Below, in pieces: positions 21,201-28,578 of a DNA stretch of 64,000 bases (positions are counted from its first letter, which is position 1; the number at the start of each line of letters is the position of its first letter). The stretch is from assembly GCA_017163975.1 (NCBI GenBank), contig JAFFSR010000136.1:10661501-10725500 (forward strand). The letters are read 5' to 3'. This DNA is from Anastatus disparis (lineage: Eukaryota; Arthropoda; Insecta; Hymenoptera; Eupelmidae). The notes under the pieces are model-generated. The model was given only the letters and a program-made list of their open reading frames with translations. It had not been told where the DNA came from and did no database searches. Position numbers and translations under genes: made by a program.

Positions 21201-23869
21201 AAACAGGAAAAATATGATGCCAAAAATTTAATGCTAGATAAAAATAATTTTAGTCCGCTTTAATTAATGCGATGAAAAATATCGGCATTGAAAATAATTT
21301 GTTTTTTTTTTCATTTTGGTTAATTTTAACTTTTTAGTAATAGTTGTTAATAATTGATAAATATTTATTTATTTTGTTTAAATAACACTAGACTATTAAT
21401 TATACTTGTAAGTTATTTTACTTTTAATTTTACTTTATTAATGATTGATAAAGATAATCAAACTTAATTGAATCAACATCAATTATGGTTGAAAGAAAAA
21501 TTTATTGATAAGACTGCGAAATAAAACATTTCTTTTTGTTCTAAATTTTTCTTCGAAATAATTAATAAATATTATTTTTGTCTGCTTATTTTATTTGTTA
21601 CAACATTAATTTTTATAATTTTAAAATTTGTGTATTTCGGAACATTCAATATTGATATTTTTATTCGCATTTTCAAATGAATTCTTGTAAATGAATTAAT
21701 TTCTAAAAATATACTATAAGTATATATTATCTTTTTTTATACTTTTATTTATATATTTATGAAATTATTAAAAATTTAATTTGTTATGAATGTTTAGTAT
21801 TTTAATTGAAAAGACTTGGAGCTTTCATTTTTAGATGCTGATATAATCTTTTTTTGGCAACCCTATAAAAAATTTTAATTCTGTTTATATTTTTGCAAAA
21901 AGCTCATGACTTTGTAACGTGCTGGCGGCTAAAACGTTTATAGTACCAAGCAAATAAGACCATTTAGTTAATGGTTTTGAATATTGTCTTGCACCTGCTC
22001 CTCCCAGTAAGGCTATTATTAAAGGTGTTTCCAGAATTACTGAATCTTATGGTATACCTGAACTATAAATTATTTTGAATTAAAACGAAAAATACCAAGG
22101 ATTAATAAAACAATTAGTTTCACTTTAAAGAATTGAGCATGGATAATGTAATTAAGATGTAATATAGTATTGACCTGAAATTTTGACTTAAATGGGTTAC
22201 TCGATCGGCATGAATTTCTACTGTAACATCAATAAGGTCAATCAGCTAGTACATGTAACCCTTAAGCCTATGGATGAACGATTTTTTAGGTCTCGTTAAA
22301 TTAGTTAAGGGTACAGTAACTTCAAAATTTAGTGTCATAAAATTCTTCAAATTTATATTGATCTACAAATAGAGGCTTATGGTTTTAAAATTTATTTATT
22401 GACTAATCAATTTCTCAGGTCGTTTATGTATAAACAGATTAATTTTATATTTTTGAATTATTTTTTGATAATAGATAATCTTTAAACAAAATAAATTAAT
22501 TAAAAAATAATTAATCAAACTCTTAAATTTTCTAGCACTGTTTTACTAAAAAAGGTTTTCAATTAATTTTATTGAAAAATATTAATAAAATAATGGATGA
22601 AACAAATTTTATCCATTCATCTGTATTATTAAAATTGAGTAACATTAAAGAAAAATGATATGTTATTGTTTTTATTGGAAAATTACGTAATATTTTTTAA
22701 AAATTAAAGTTATGATCAATATTAATGCACTAATAAAATACTATTTTTCGCTAAAGTTATGCAAGACAATATTTCGTACTATTAATTAATAAAAATTTTC
22801 AATCAATAATCACTAATTAAATTCGAGGGCGGTAAAAGCTGGTAATATATTTATAAAATTAATAAAATATTTAGAAGAAAAAAAAATTATAAGAACTCTC
22901 ATTTAATGTTCACTTTACGTTTCGACGTAAAAAGTGAACATTAAATAAAGATAAGCTTTTAATCGAAAAAAAGCAAGCAACGATCAATAGTTAAATAATC
23001 GGTCATAGAAAAAAAAACTACAATGCATCGAAATACAGGGGCAAAAGACAACTGAAACAAAATCAATGAAAATGTCCTGAAAAGCTTGCGTGCTTGCAAC
23101 TGACTCTTCGTTTTTGTATATATGTATACACGTTGCATGCTTTAACTGCAAAGAAAAAAAAAGGATAAATAATTCGAAATATGTATGTGTATATATAAAG
23201 TTTAACAAGGCGAGTTTGGTGCCAAGCTTTGCCTCATGCCTTTAGTGTTATTACTTCAATCGTGTATATATATAAATGTATAAGTATATAGAGTCAATGT
23301 GTATAGCAAGCACTAGTATATACGCGTGGTAAAAGTCGTACATTAATCTATATACAATGGCAAGGTAATGGATGTCGAGACCTCTGTTGTAGGCCGTGTG
23401 GGCGGGTTAAAATAAAGTCGATAACCTAAAGCCAGTCTTATAACAGAATTCAAAGGAAGTGATAAAAGGAAAATGTTGATAAAATAAAAAATAAAAGAAA
23501 TTTAAGAAAATATAATAATGACCTTTTGTGACCGAATAAACTTTCGGGTTTGTGGTGGCCGCTTTCGGATCGTTTGTGGCCAAAGGCACTGGATATGCTT
23601 TCGGTTCTTCTGTGACCACTTTCGGAACGTTTGTGACCCATAAAACCGGCACCTACGCCTACACCAGCGCCACTCGATTCGCTTCGCCTGTGTCCAAATA
23701 AACTCGAACTCGAATGATTTCTTTTGTGACCAGCATTGAAAGCTGTTGCACTTGTTGCTAATTGTTGTTGCTGCAACACTGGCAACTGCGGCTGTTGTTG
23801 TTGCTGCTGCTGTTGTGGTTGCTGCTGTTGCTGCTGCTGTTGTTGGCTGTTTGTCATTAAAGCGGCCAT
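1399..23869 (-). CDS. Oatp30B: Organic anion transporting polypeptide (SLCO/Oatp family), 14 joined coding segments
   Basis: Multi-pass plasma-membrane transporter of the Oatp/SLCO family, which moves amphipathic organic anions across membranes by a sodium-independent mechanism. The join is 23869-23523, 20757-20521, 9164-9108, 6456-6351, 5343-5127, 5012-4869, 4383-4168, 3708-3601, 3530-3294, 3077-2535, 2440-2251, 2179-1991, 1913-1762 and 1685-1399: 3030 nt, 1009 residues plus TAA, every intron GT/AG and every phase consistent. Residues 1-214 are hydrophilic (polyQ, GHKR-SES repeats). Residues about 250-880 hold some twelve hydrophobic segments, the Oatp-like RSVSEEERSFALGMQF stretch at an exon junction, and a Kazal-like Cys-rich loop at about 690-745. 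Residues 915-1009 form a hydrophilic Ser/Thr-rich tail. The family is clear. Assignment to the Oatp30B subgroup rests on remembered similarity of the DCGILSCRP and LQQALSSGYINSVITTIEKR region and is less sure. Family members are commonly 600-750 residues, so the N-terminus is unusually long. Confidence 0.93.
1762..1913 (-). CDS. Oatp30B: Oatp exon: TM12
   Basis: Acceptor TATGTTCAG, donor GTAAGT; 152 nt. Encodes YVGLCCGIKILALALFLVDW, the last hydrophobic helix, then WLVRRRRQLEEQ, a positively charged cytoplasmic border, and PTLTVNELVGSIISLDK. Consistent with the final membrane helix and a cytoplasmic C-terminus. Confidence 0.92.
1991..2179 (-). CDS. Oatp30B: Oatp exon: SVSEEERSFALG signature, TM11
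   Basis: Acceptor ATTTGCAG, donor GTAATT; 189 nt. Encodes SVSEEERSFALGMQFVIFRL, FGYIPAPILFGNLIDSTCLL and a Cys-containing loop (WKSTCGEKGGRCLLYD). R-[ST]-V-x-E-x-E-[KR]-[ST]-x-A-L-G is a strongly conserved Oatp motif in the loop before TM11. Confidence 0.95.
2251..2440 (-). CDS. Oatp30B: Oatp exon: end of Cys-rich loop and TM10
   Basis: Acceptor TTTTCCAG, donor GTATAA; 190 nt. Encodes IHGNLTVVPPAAPEF, VATAGPCTSPCKTIFPFLIL and a hydrophobic helix ending TQMPLLMIVLR. The C-x3-C pair closes the extracellular Cys-rich domain. The split Arg codon leads into the SVSEEERS of the next exon. Confidence 0.93.
2535..3077 (-). CDS. Oatp30B: Oatp exon: TM7-TM9 and Kazal-like domain
   Basis: Acceptor ATTTTCAG, donor GTAAGT; 543 nt, the longest coding segment. 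Encodes IPRSMWRLVCNPVYVVTCLG, two further hydrophobic helices, PGACIGIFFGGCILKRLELR, and then a Cys-dense extracellular segment: CNFGCECRMNDVEPVCG, NGLTYFSPCHAGCTAF, NFTNCAC. This C-x3-C-x-C ... VCG-x5-Y-x2-C-x2-GC pattern is the Kazal-type loop between TM9 and TM10 of the family. N-x-S/T sites are present. Confidence 0.95.
3294..3530 (-). CDS. Oatp30B: Oatp exon: TM6 and Lys/Glu-rich cytoplasmic loop
   Basis: Acceptor TCTAATTAG, donor GTAAAA; 237 nt. Encodes PGDHRWVGMWWGGFLICGLL then a helix ending PFFSFPKTL and a long charged loop rich in Lys, Glu, Ser and Gln. The D-x-R-W-V-G-x-W-W-G-G-F signature is diagnostic of Oatps. The loop ends GYGKDVKD, leading into the next exon's IPRSMWRLV. Confidence 0.95.
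3601..3708 (-). CDS. Oatp30B: Oatp exon: TM5 region
   Basis: Acceptor TTTTTTCAG, donor GTAATA; 108 nt. Encodes CMYSMAAFGPVLGFLLGAYL and LSFHMDSFTSSIIS. The split Gly codon joins SLYIG|CMYSM as in other family members. Too short to appear as a long open frame. Confidence 0.9.
4168..4383 (-). CDS. Oatp30B: Oatp exon: TM4 region
   Basis: Acceptor TTGTTTAG, donor GTAAGC; 216 nt. Encodes a polar stretch (RLSTGLSSPPLAPHNNLRG) followed by AGPVMLFVVAQLLLGCGGSP and LFTLGTTYIDDHVRPESASLYIG. The GxGxSP-LFTLGTTYIDD stretch is a hallmark of the Oatp family. Confidence 0.95.
4869..5012 (-). CDS. Oatp30B: Oatp exon: TM3 and start of extracellular loop
   Basis: Acceptor ATTTGTAG, donor GTGAGT; 144 nt. Encodes AVIMGLGSMIFMVPHFTAEP then a Asn/Thr-rich stretch with several N-x-S/T sites, ending CRGISLREQDMGLG. 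The hydrophobic helix followed by a likely glycosylated loop fits the family topology. Confidence 0.9.
5127..5343 (-). CDS. Oatp30B: Oatp exon: TM1-TM2 region
   Basis: Acceptor TTCGGCAG, donor GTAAAT. It starts in phase 0 with GTG (Val), not an initiator. It encodes VFVFLLSFLVTLQQALSSGY, then NSVITTIEKRFEIPSSLSG and LIASSYEIGNVITVIFVSYLG, the classic first two membrane helices and the linking loop of the MFS-like fold. The LGSRRHIPVW end is typical of insect Oatps. Confidence 0.93.
6351..6456 (-). CDS. Oatp30B: Oatp exon: conserved DCGILSCRP segment before TM1
   Basis: Acceptor TGTCAACAG and donor GTACAG; 106 nt, too short to stand out as an ORF. One base completes the split Arg codon, then 35 codons follow ending in phase 0: PEKERAQTPP..., DCGILSCRPAYIQKFAGIK. 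The C-G-x-x-x-C-R-P stretch immediately before the first membrane segment is the expected cytoplasmic entry region of the family. Without this exon the 5343 exon cannot be joined in frame to the CHSRNPS exons, which is independent evidence for it. Confidence 0.9.
6457..9107 (-). other. Oatp intron with no recognised content
   Basis: A 2.65-kb intron between the 57-nt cassette exon and the DCGILSCRP exon. AT-rich, with short homopolymers and a small (CA)n run near 8133-8150. No coding or structured element seen. Confidence 0.6.
9108..9164 (-). CDS. Oatp30B: Oatp 57-nt cassette exon, duplicate of the preceding exon's end
   Basis: Acceptor TTTTTTCAG and donor GTAATG bound exactly 57 nt (19 codons, same phase at both ends), so it can be included or skipped without changing frame. 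It encodes DFIIKCHSRNPSASMVVDR, nearly the same as the end of exon 20521-20757 (D-x-x-I-R-CHSRNPS-S-G-L-V-D-H-R). An exon-end duplication followed by alternative use is the simplest reading. It sits between two large introns of 2.7 kb and 11.4 kb. Inclusion in the mature mRNA cannot be judged from DNA. Confidence 0.72.
9351..9556 (+). mobile_element. tRNA-derived SINE, copy 1
   Basis: About 206 bp. The head is tRNA-like: box A resembling TGGCTCATTCGGTAAAGCG, anticodon-loop-like TTCGTAA (CGT, Thr-type), and box B GAGTTCGATTCCC. It is followed by a unique body (GTACGTTACATGTGC, AACACACTAACGACCTCCGT, TAGCATAAACACAGTGACG) and an A-rich tail. The same head, body and tail recur at 28371-28578, so this is a dispersed family and not a lone tRNA pseudogene. 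No clear target-site duplication seen. Confidence 0.85.
11419..12949. mobile_element. 1.5-kb non-autonomous TIR element (CCCTGGTAGAA ends, TA duplication)
   Basis: The left end CCCTGGTAGAAAATT and right end AATTCTACCAGGG are inverted copies, flanked by TA on both sides (11417-11418 and 12950-12951). Internal inverted repeats include AGAAATGACTTACAGTTAA near 11981 and its reverse complement near 12550. Several GTTAAC/CAGTTA-type short motifs recur near the left end. No transposase frame. The TA target fits Tc1/mariner-like or a similar class; class not certain. The hairpin at 35352-35523 shares the terminal sequence. Confidence 0.72.
13852..13892. repeat. (GT)n microsatellite
   Basis: TGTATGTATATGTGTGTG-type run with TATG interruptions, immediately left of the 164-bp satellite array. 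Any frame read through it is an artefact. Confidence 0.9.
13905..15340. repeat. 164-bp tandem satellite, about 9 units, with ABB higher-order pattern
   Basis: A landmark like TAGAGCATTTTGAAAATTTT recurs at 14019, 14183, 14347, 14511, 14681, 14844, 15008, 15167 and 15330, spacing 159-170, mostly 163-164. Units fall into two classes. A units carry TAAACTACTCGATGAA and mostly CGCACATTTAAT. B units carry CATTCGATAGATTTGCT and CGCAGTTTTAAT. The order is A, A, B, B, A, B, B, A, A, so A-B-B repeats with a period of about 491-495 bp. Terminal units are the most diverged. Non-coding. Confidence 0.88.
15583..15653. mobile_element. GC-rich transposon fragment (hAT-like ends?)
   Basis: About 71 bp of strikingly GC-rich sequence (AGTGGGGCCCGGGGCC, CCCTCCCCCTTAGTCCGGG) inside very AT-rich DNA. 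It begins CAGCAGGGCCCC and its reverse complement begins CAGGCCCGG. CAG-plus-G/C-rich ends are common in hAT non-autonomous elements. The assignment is tentative; no target duplication found. Confidence 0.35.
15728..15867. repeat. Near-perfect hairpin, 53-bp arms
   Basis: The left arm 15728-15780 and right arm 15815-15867 are reverse complements with one mismatch, including CAGATAGTGGGGGAAAAATG and GCGCCGAC; the loop is 34 nt. Weaker similarity continues outward (CCTAT blocks). Likely a young foldback element. It ends 45 bp before the candidate gene start at 15912. Confidence 0.85.
15912..16982 (+). CDS. Candidate two-exon gene nested in the Oatp intron, unknown product
   Basis: Exon 1 is 15912-16028 (ATG to donor GTAAGT at 16029) and exon 2 is 16692-16982 (acceptor TTTATGTTTAG, stop TGA). 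The phase-0 join gives 135 residues. Exon 1 has TPRPHYVPVV; exon 2 has FKDWQSKRRNRF, DNWMSGKFVETGFDVWDLGT, ENVQGICVTFKVFQNKYHAY and VPAPPSIPIGLPIENC. The composition (three Trp, balanced charge, few Lys/Asn/Ile/Phe runs) is unlike random frames in this AT-rich DNA. No signal peptide or membrane helix. An internal ATG at 15978 is an alternative start. I do not recognise the family. It could be a fragment of a host gene carried by a transposon, since it is surrounded by foldback elements and its intron is mostly one of them. Confidence 0.5.
16081..16625. mobile_element. Foldback element within the candidate gene's intron
   Basis: The left end ATGCACTGAAAAAAAATTAG TTATTTCAAC is matched inverted by GTTGAAATAACTAAG TCTATTTTTCATTGCAT on the right. 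The interior has repeated AAATAAATATTTG-type and TTTAGTTGAACTAAAT-type motifs. About 545 bp with no coding. It shares CACTGAAAA at its ends with the element at 17039-17327. Confidence 0.7.
17039..17327. mobile_element. Foldback/MITE element with CACTGAAAA ends
   Basis: The left end CACTGAAAAGAAAGTGGTGA and the right end (reverse complement CACTGAAAAATAAATGGTGA) match, flanked by TA on each side. About 289 bp, GC-richer than its surroundings. The two minus-strand open frames here lie inside the element and are not convincing genes. It lies 56 bp after the stop of the candidate gene and may form its 3' UTR. Confidence 0.72.
18196..18260. repeat. (AAT)n microsatellite
   Basis: About twenty AAT units with one CAT interruption near 18244, continuing as degenerate ATAAAT sequence to about 18330, next to the foldback element at 18349. 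Confidence 0.92.
18349..18622. mobile_element. Foldback element with about 130-bp arms
   Basis: The left terminus AGTGCAGTGCATTTGGGTCT and the right terminus (reverse complement AGTGCATTGCATTCGGGTCT) start inverted arms that meet near 18490. Both contain CTCAATTTTTTCAAAATTAT and a TACATAA block. The arms are diverged (small indels), so it is older than the 15728 hairpin. The minus-strand frame across it is an artefact of the palindrome. Confidence 0.82.
19346..19423. repeat. Perfect 39-bp tandem duplication
   Basis: 19346-19384 and 19385-19423 are identical, each containing AAAGCTACGCTACGTCATGA. No divergence, so the duplication is recent or recently homogenised. Confidence 0.92.
20338..20410. 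repeat. 27-bp AT minisatellite, about 2.7 units
   Basis: Units contain ACTTATATAAAATTACTTAT with one-base differences. It lies about 110 bp beyond the donor side of exon 20521-20757, inside the intron. Confidence 0.8.
20521..20757 (-). CDS. Oatp30B: Oatp exon: hydrophilic N-terminal region ending in CHSRNPS motif
   Basis: Acceptor GATTACAG (AG at 20759-20758) and donor GTTTGT (GT at 20520-20519); 237 nt encoding residues 117-194 plus split codons. It starts SESGSNYHVGHRRNES, continuing the GH[KR]R-SES series of the preceding exon. It ends with RCHSRNPSSGLVDHR. The end phase (AG|) matches both the 57-nt exon at 9108-9164 and the exon at 6351-6456, so direct joining to the latter also gives an open frame. 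No hydrophobic segment. The donor is weaker than most in this gene. Confidence 0.85.
20758..23522 (-). other. Oatp intron, 2.8 kb
   Basis: AT-rich intron between the polyQ exon and the CHSRNPS exon. Contains the small hairpin at 22901-22946; otherwise nothing recognised. Confidence 0.6.
22901..22946. repeat. Short hairpin with TTCG loop
   Basis: ATTTAATGTTCACTTTACGT, loop TTCG (22921-22924), then the reverse complement carrying two extra A. Twenty paired bases with a two-base bulge. It could be a chance palindrome, a tiny foldback remnant or a structured RNA element in the Oatp pre-mRNA; too short a terminal loop for a typical animal microRNA precursor. Confidence 0.6.
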
Positions 23870-24069
23870 CCTTAATTAGCAACGTCGCTTCACCGACGAA
23901 GCTAGAAATTTTTAACTTTTTTTCCTCCACAGCTACTGGAAGTACAGGCTGATCTAGAGCAGCCAAATACACTTGGTTTATTCTTTTTTTTATTTTTTCA
24001 ATGCTACCGCCATCCACTTAGGATCGCTCCACCAGCTCTCTTATATCACCAATCATCTCCCCTTCATTT
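23523..24069 (-). CDS. Oatp30B: Oatp exon: 5' UTR plus N-terminal polyQ and GHKR-SES repeats
   Basis: The exon begins after the acceptor TGTTTCAG (AG at 24071-24070) and ends at the donor GTCATT (GT at 23522-23521). Translation starts at ATG 23869-23867, because a TAA lies four codons upstream in the same frame. It encodes residues 1-115: two glutamine runs split by proline, then repeats of G-H-[KR]-R followed by SES/TES, with a Gly/Val spacer. The last codon is split AG|A, and the next exon continues the same repeat (GHKR|SESG), which confirms both frame and splice. Each repeat places Arg three residues before a Ser, an R-x-x-S basophilic kinase or 14-3-3-like arrangement; phosphorylation is inference. 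Bases 23870-24069 are 5' UTR with several short upstream ORFs. Confidence 0.85.
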
Positions 24070-27000
24070 CTGAAACAGTAATCATATAATAATCTATTAG
24101 TTTTCTTTATATTTTTTGGTGAATAATTCGTTTTATTTCGGTAAATATGAAATGCATGGTCTATGAGATTTTATCGTTATAAAAATTTCTTATATATTAG
24201 TATTTTAATAGGTAATTTATTTTTCATATGAATATAATAGTTTTCGTTTTTAAAAGAAATTTTTTAATCTCCATTTCAATTATATGTTTGAAGAAAGGGG
24301 AACTAACTTTTCCATATTTATATTAAACCTATTGACTTATCGATCGCATGTATAACTAAGGTATAATATTATTAGTTGCGTATTACAATAATAATAGTTA
24401 TTATACCCATTTCTATTAGCGTACGTAAATTTATTTTAATGTCATATAATTTAATTTAATATGAAGATGAGATTAAAATATTATATAAACGTTTAAAGAT
24501 TGAATTTAATTTTAAATATAAAAAAAAAATAATAAACCTATCGAAGTTTATTAAAATATCAATTGGTAACCTGTCTATATCCAGAGAAACATCTGTTAGG
24601 GATGTTGATAGAATTGATGTCGGTGCAGTCGAAAAGCCTAATATAAAACGTGTTCTCTAGAGCATCGAATCGTGCTGAAATTTTTTTAAGGATTTTTTTT
24701 TGTTTTTTTTTTCTCTCAACTATATAGCACACTACTGTAGTATCCTTCACCTTTGGGAATGACGGAGGCATACAATGTTTCTCTGTCTTGTATAAAGCAG
24801 AGCTTTCAGTTTGCTTTTTGGTCCACCCTCATAAATTTTTAAAGGTCTAGCCTAAACGTCCCCGACCTTACCAGGTGTACATGTACTCTTCTCTCTGACA
24901 AATGACACCCTGACTTTATTTTTTTTATCAAACTATTTCTTTATTTACAGGCTTTGACTTATTAAAATTTTCATTTACCTTTTTTTTATAAGATTAAAAA
25001 ATGACCTAGTTCTAGGATTATGCAGAAATTATTAAATTTTATTTGTGTGTATGTATACAGTAAGAGTATTTACTAAAAAAGTGTTTATTATTCAAGAATT
25101 ATCAACGAAAAATTCAAGAATAATTTTTTAAAACCCAAAATATAAGAAAATTTTTTAGAATTTTGGTGGAGTCTAAAAACTGTATTTTCAAATTAATCAA
25201 AAGCTTACACCGCTGACGCAAGGGATTTACTCAAGGTTGGATAATAAATTTTCATCTTGGGAAAGATAGCGTAGAAATGTTCGCGAACGATAAATGATGA
25301 AAATAAAAATAAATTTTTAAAGTGTATGCAAAAGGAGAAAAAATAAGCTCACTAACTTATATGTACGACTATGTCTGACCGATAGAGTAAAATTGACTAG
25401 AATAAATTAATCAATTACGTGAGGTATAGGATAGAGCGAGCTAAAATTCACTTTATACTGCAATGCGTTTCTCTGCATGGGCTCGGAGAATCGGTATTAG
25501 AGTCTTGTGTCGCATCATTAATTCAAAGCTAATTAAAGTTCCAAATGGAGATACAACGCGGGCGCACAAAATGACAGCTCCAGAAGCTTTCCAGATTATT
25601 GCATTATTTCATATCAGTGATTATTAATGTCCAGTAGCTTCTCTTCTCGTCTTCTCTTTTATTTTTACCTTTTTAATTATTCCTTGTTTATTTAGTTTTT
25701 ATGTATTTTTTTATTTATATGCACCGTTTTTATTGCAAGCTCTTAATGTTTCAAAGTAAAGGATTGATCTTTTTGTAATAAATATACAAGTGCAAGTAAG
25801 AATCGATATGATTAACTTTTAGTACGCTTGTACTAGACAAAAGAAATATACGTGAACATAAGAAGCATGTTTATTAGCCTCATTTTACATAAAAAAATAA
25901 AAGCGCTTGGACTCTTTATTTTACAATTATTCTCAATAATCTCAATTTGCCAGACACGCATATTTGCTCTTGAATATTTAACATCTGTTGTATTGTTTTA
26001 ACAATTTTATGCTAAACCGATGATTATTTTTTACCCTTTTGAACTTTACCCTTATACCCAAGGTCAGGAATAATTACATTTACGAAACTTCCAATTTTTC
26101 ATACTACCTAGATTGCTTTTGGCTTATTTTAGAACCCATAAACCCTAAGATTCTTTTTATAGATTATTGATTAAAATTTGCTTTTAATTCGTTTACACGT
26201 TACTTTTTATAAAGATTTTTCATACATTAAACTTTCTCACTGGCGACATTGTGAAATTTCTTTTTATAATTAAGCAGAAAGTTCATTAATTTTAATGAAA
26301 AAAGCATCATAAATATGCATAGGATGCTAAAATTTATTTATTATGTTTTTTCTTTTCAAGTTCAAACAACGAATTGATATCCCTAATAATAAATTCCCGG
26401 CAGGCTCCTTTCTTATTTTATTTTTTTTTTTTCAACTTATCGACCTCGAACGCCCTTGATTTTATGTACGAATGAAAAATTAATGCGGCTTCACTTAAGT
26501 CTATAAGCAAAAAAGAAGAGCGCGCCTGCCTCTCTCTCTCTAAATCGCGATGTGGCCTGTTCTTTTGCCAAATGTATTAACTTCCTCTACATATAAGCTC
26601 GTCTTTATTTTTTTGCCTCAATACACGAAAAACCAATTTGTCCTTGTATCAAAACTATCTTCCGTTACAATAAAATGACAGTTTAATACTTAATACGTTT
26701 TGTAAATAGATATTTTTTTTATTCGTTTCGATACAAATCAAATGTACATCGATAAATTTTTTTTTATTTGAACAAATTTTTCATGTTCAACTTGTTTAAA
26801 TATCACACTGATGTAATGAGTTAATTTATCCTAAAACTATTAGCAATACTGTTTTATTCATTTGCTGAAAAGTTAAATATTTGATGTTTTGAAATAAATT
26901 AAGCCATTCGACAAGGATCAAACAAGAAAACGCTTTCAAATTTTTCAAACAATCATTCTAATTTAAATTTTACACTTTCAAGGTTAACAAATATACGCTA

Positions 27001-28370
27001 AATAGAAATATAAAGACTTTAATTTATAGACGAAGCTATTTTTAAATTAATATTCATACGTCGTCATTAAACTTTAAATTTATCATTATTTTATAGTTTA
27101 TTTAATTTTAATACGGATGATTATAGAAGTGTTTAAAAATTATTTTTAAAATAAAATTATTAGTATTATTAATACTCGAGTTGTAAAATTAAAATAATAA
27201 TTATCGACATAAAATACAAAAGAAAAGGTAATAAATAAGATTTGAAAAGAGATAAGTTGTTGCAATAGCCAGTAAAGTTAATAAATTTTCAAGTCATAGT
27301 TGTAAAATTTATACATTGAATGAAAAGGTGGTAGCTCGTTGATGCTTGACCAATTGCGCCACAGTTGCGCCGCCTCGCTAGGATTTATAAAGTCGTGCTA
27401 TGGAAAGTGCAAATGATTTTTAACCTAAAGTAGAATGTCCTCTCTCTCTCTCTTGTGCTATTGGATTATTTATTCAAGTTTTGTCTAAGAATATAAAATA
27501 TTGTGTACCTATAGTAGGGAAGTATGTCCGTCATTCTAATTTGGACAGCTGCCCAGATTCCTTTTTTATTTCTGCAGCACAGCAGTAGCGGCACTTCCTT
27601 TTCATGTTATCGAAAAATTCGAAAATTACGTCATCCGCGTGTCAAATGTTATCTAAGATCTTTTCTTTTTATATTTATGAAATTATTTTAATAGTTAATG
27701 TTTTTTTTCACTAAATATAATGTTTTAATTTATTCATTTTTCATTGTTTTAATTTATCCTTAGGATGAAAATTGTTATTATTAAACATGTTTTTGTGAAT
27801 TTAGTAATAGCGTGAATTTTGTATTTATTTGAAAAAAAGCAATAAATATAAAATTTGATACATATGAACTGATTTTAATTCAGATGTTAGAAGTAACACT
27901 TCTGCATAAGAATTTATAAGATCAGTTAAGTTCAATTGACAAGTCAGACAAAGCTTACGCAAAAAATGCAACAACGTGCGCCCTAAAAATACAGTTTGAT
28001 CTTTTATGTCAAGGCTCGCAGACAATTGATTGTCTATGATATGTTTTAATTGAAAATTTTATCGATATTATATACAACGTAAAAATTAAGATTAGAAATA
28101 TACTTTTTAATTTATGAAAAGTTATTGAAATTAGTTTCTTTGATAAATAACTATTGATTTCATTTTTTCATTTTTTTATTGACATACTTGATATAATATT
28201 AATTTATTTACAATAACTAATATTTTTTAAATGCATAAAAACATTTTCATTTCAATTTTTTAATGTACAGGAAAATTTTTCTTAAAAAGGTAGTATTAGA
28301 CTGCAAATATTGAGCGCCTTGTATAATTTTAAAGTAATGAATAACAATAATTACAATGAAAATAGAGCCT

Positions 28371-28578
28371 GTCTGTGGCTCATTCGGTAGAGCGTTGGAT
28401 TCGTAATCTCGGGGTTCTGAGTTCGAATCCCGCTCTCGGCAGCTGATTGATGCAAGCACCACTGTAAGTTACATGTGCTTTCTTCACAAACACACTTACG
28501 AGCTCCGTTGCTGATTAGCATAGCAAAAATAGCATAGCATAAATATAGCGACGTTAAAAAAAAAATTGAAAAAAATAT
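28371..28578 (+). mobile_element. tRNA-derived SINE, copy 2
   Basis: Same organisation as copy 1: box A TGGCTCATTCGGTAGAGCG, box B GAGTTCGAATCCC, body GTAAGTTACATGTGC and AACACACTTACGAGCTCCGT, then GCATAAATATAGCGACGTT and an A-rich tail leading into (AT)n. The box B here is closer to consensus than in copy 1. Confidence 0.87.

Noticed and set aside
23502..24017. 171-codon minus-strand frame from 24017 as the Oatp start
   Set aside because: It begins with GTG, runs through the polyQ region in the wrong frame and cannot join the next exon; the Q frame continues the GHKR-SES repeat across the splice.
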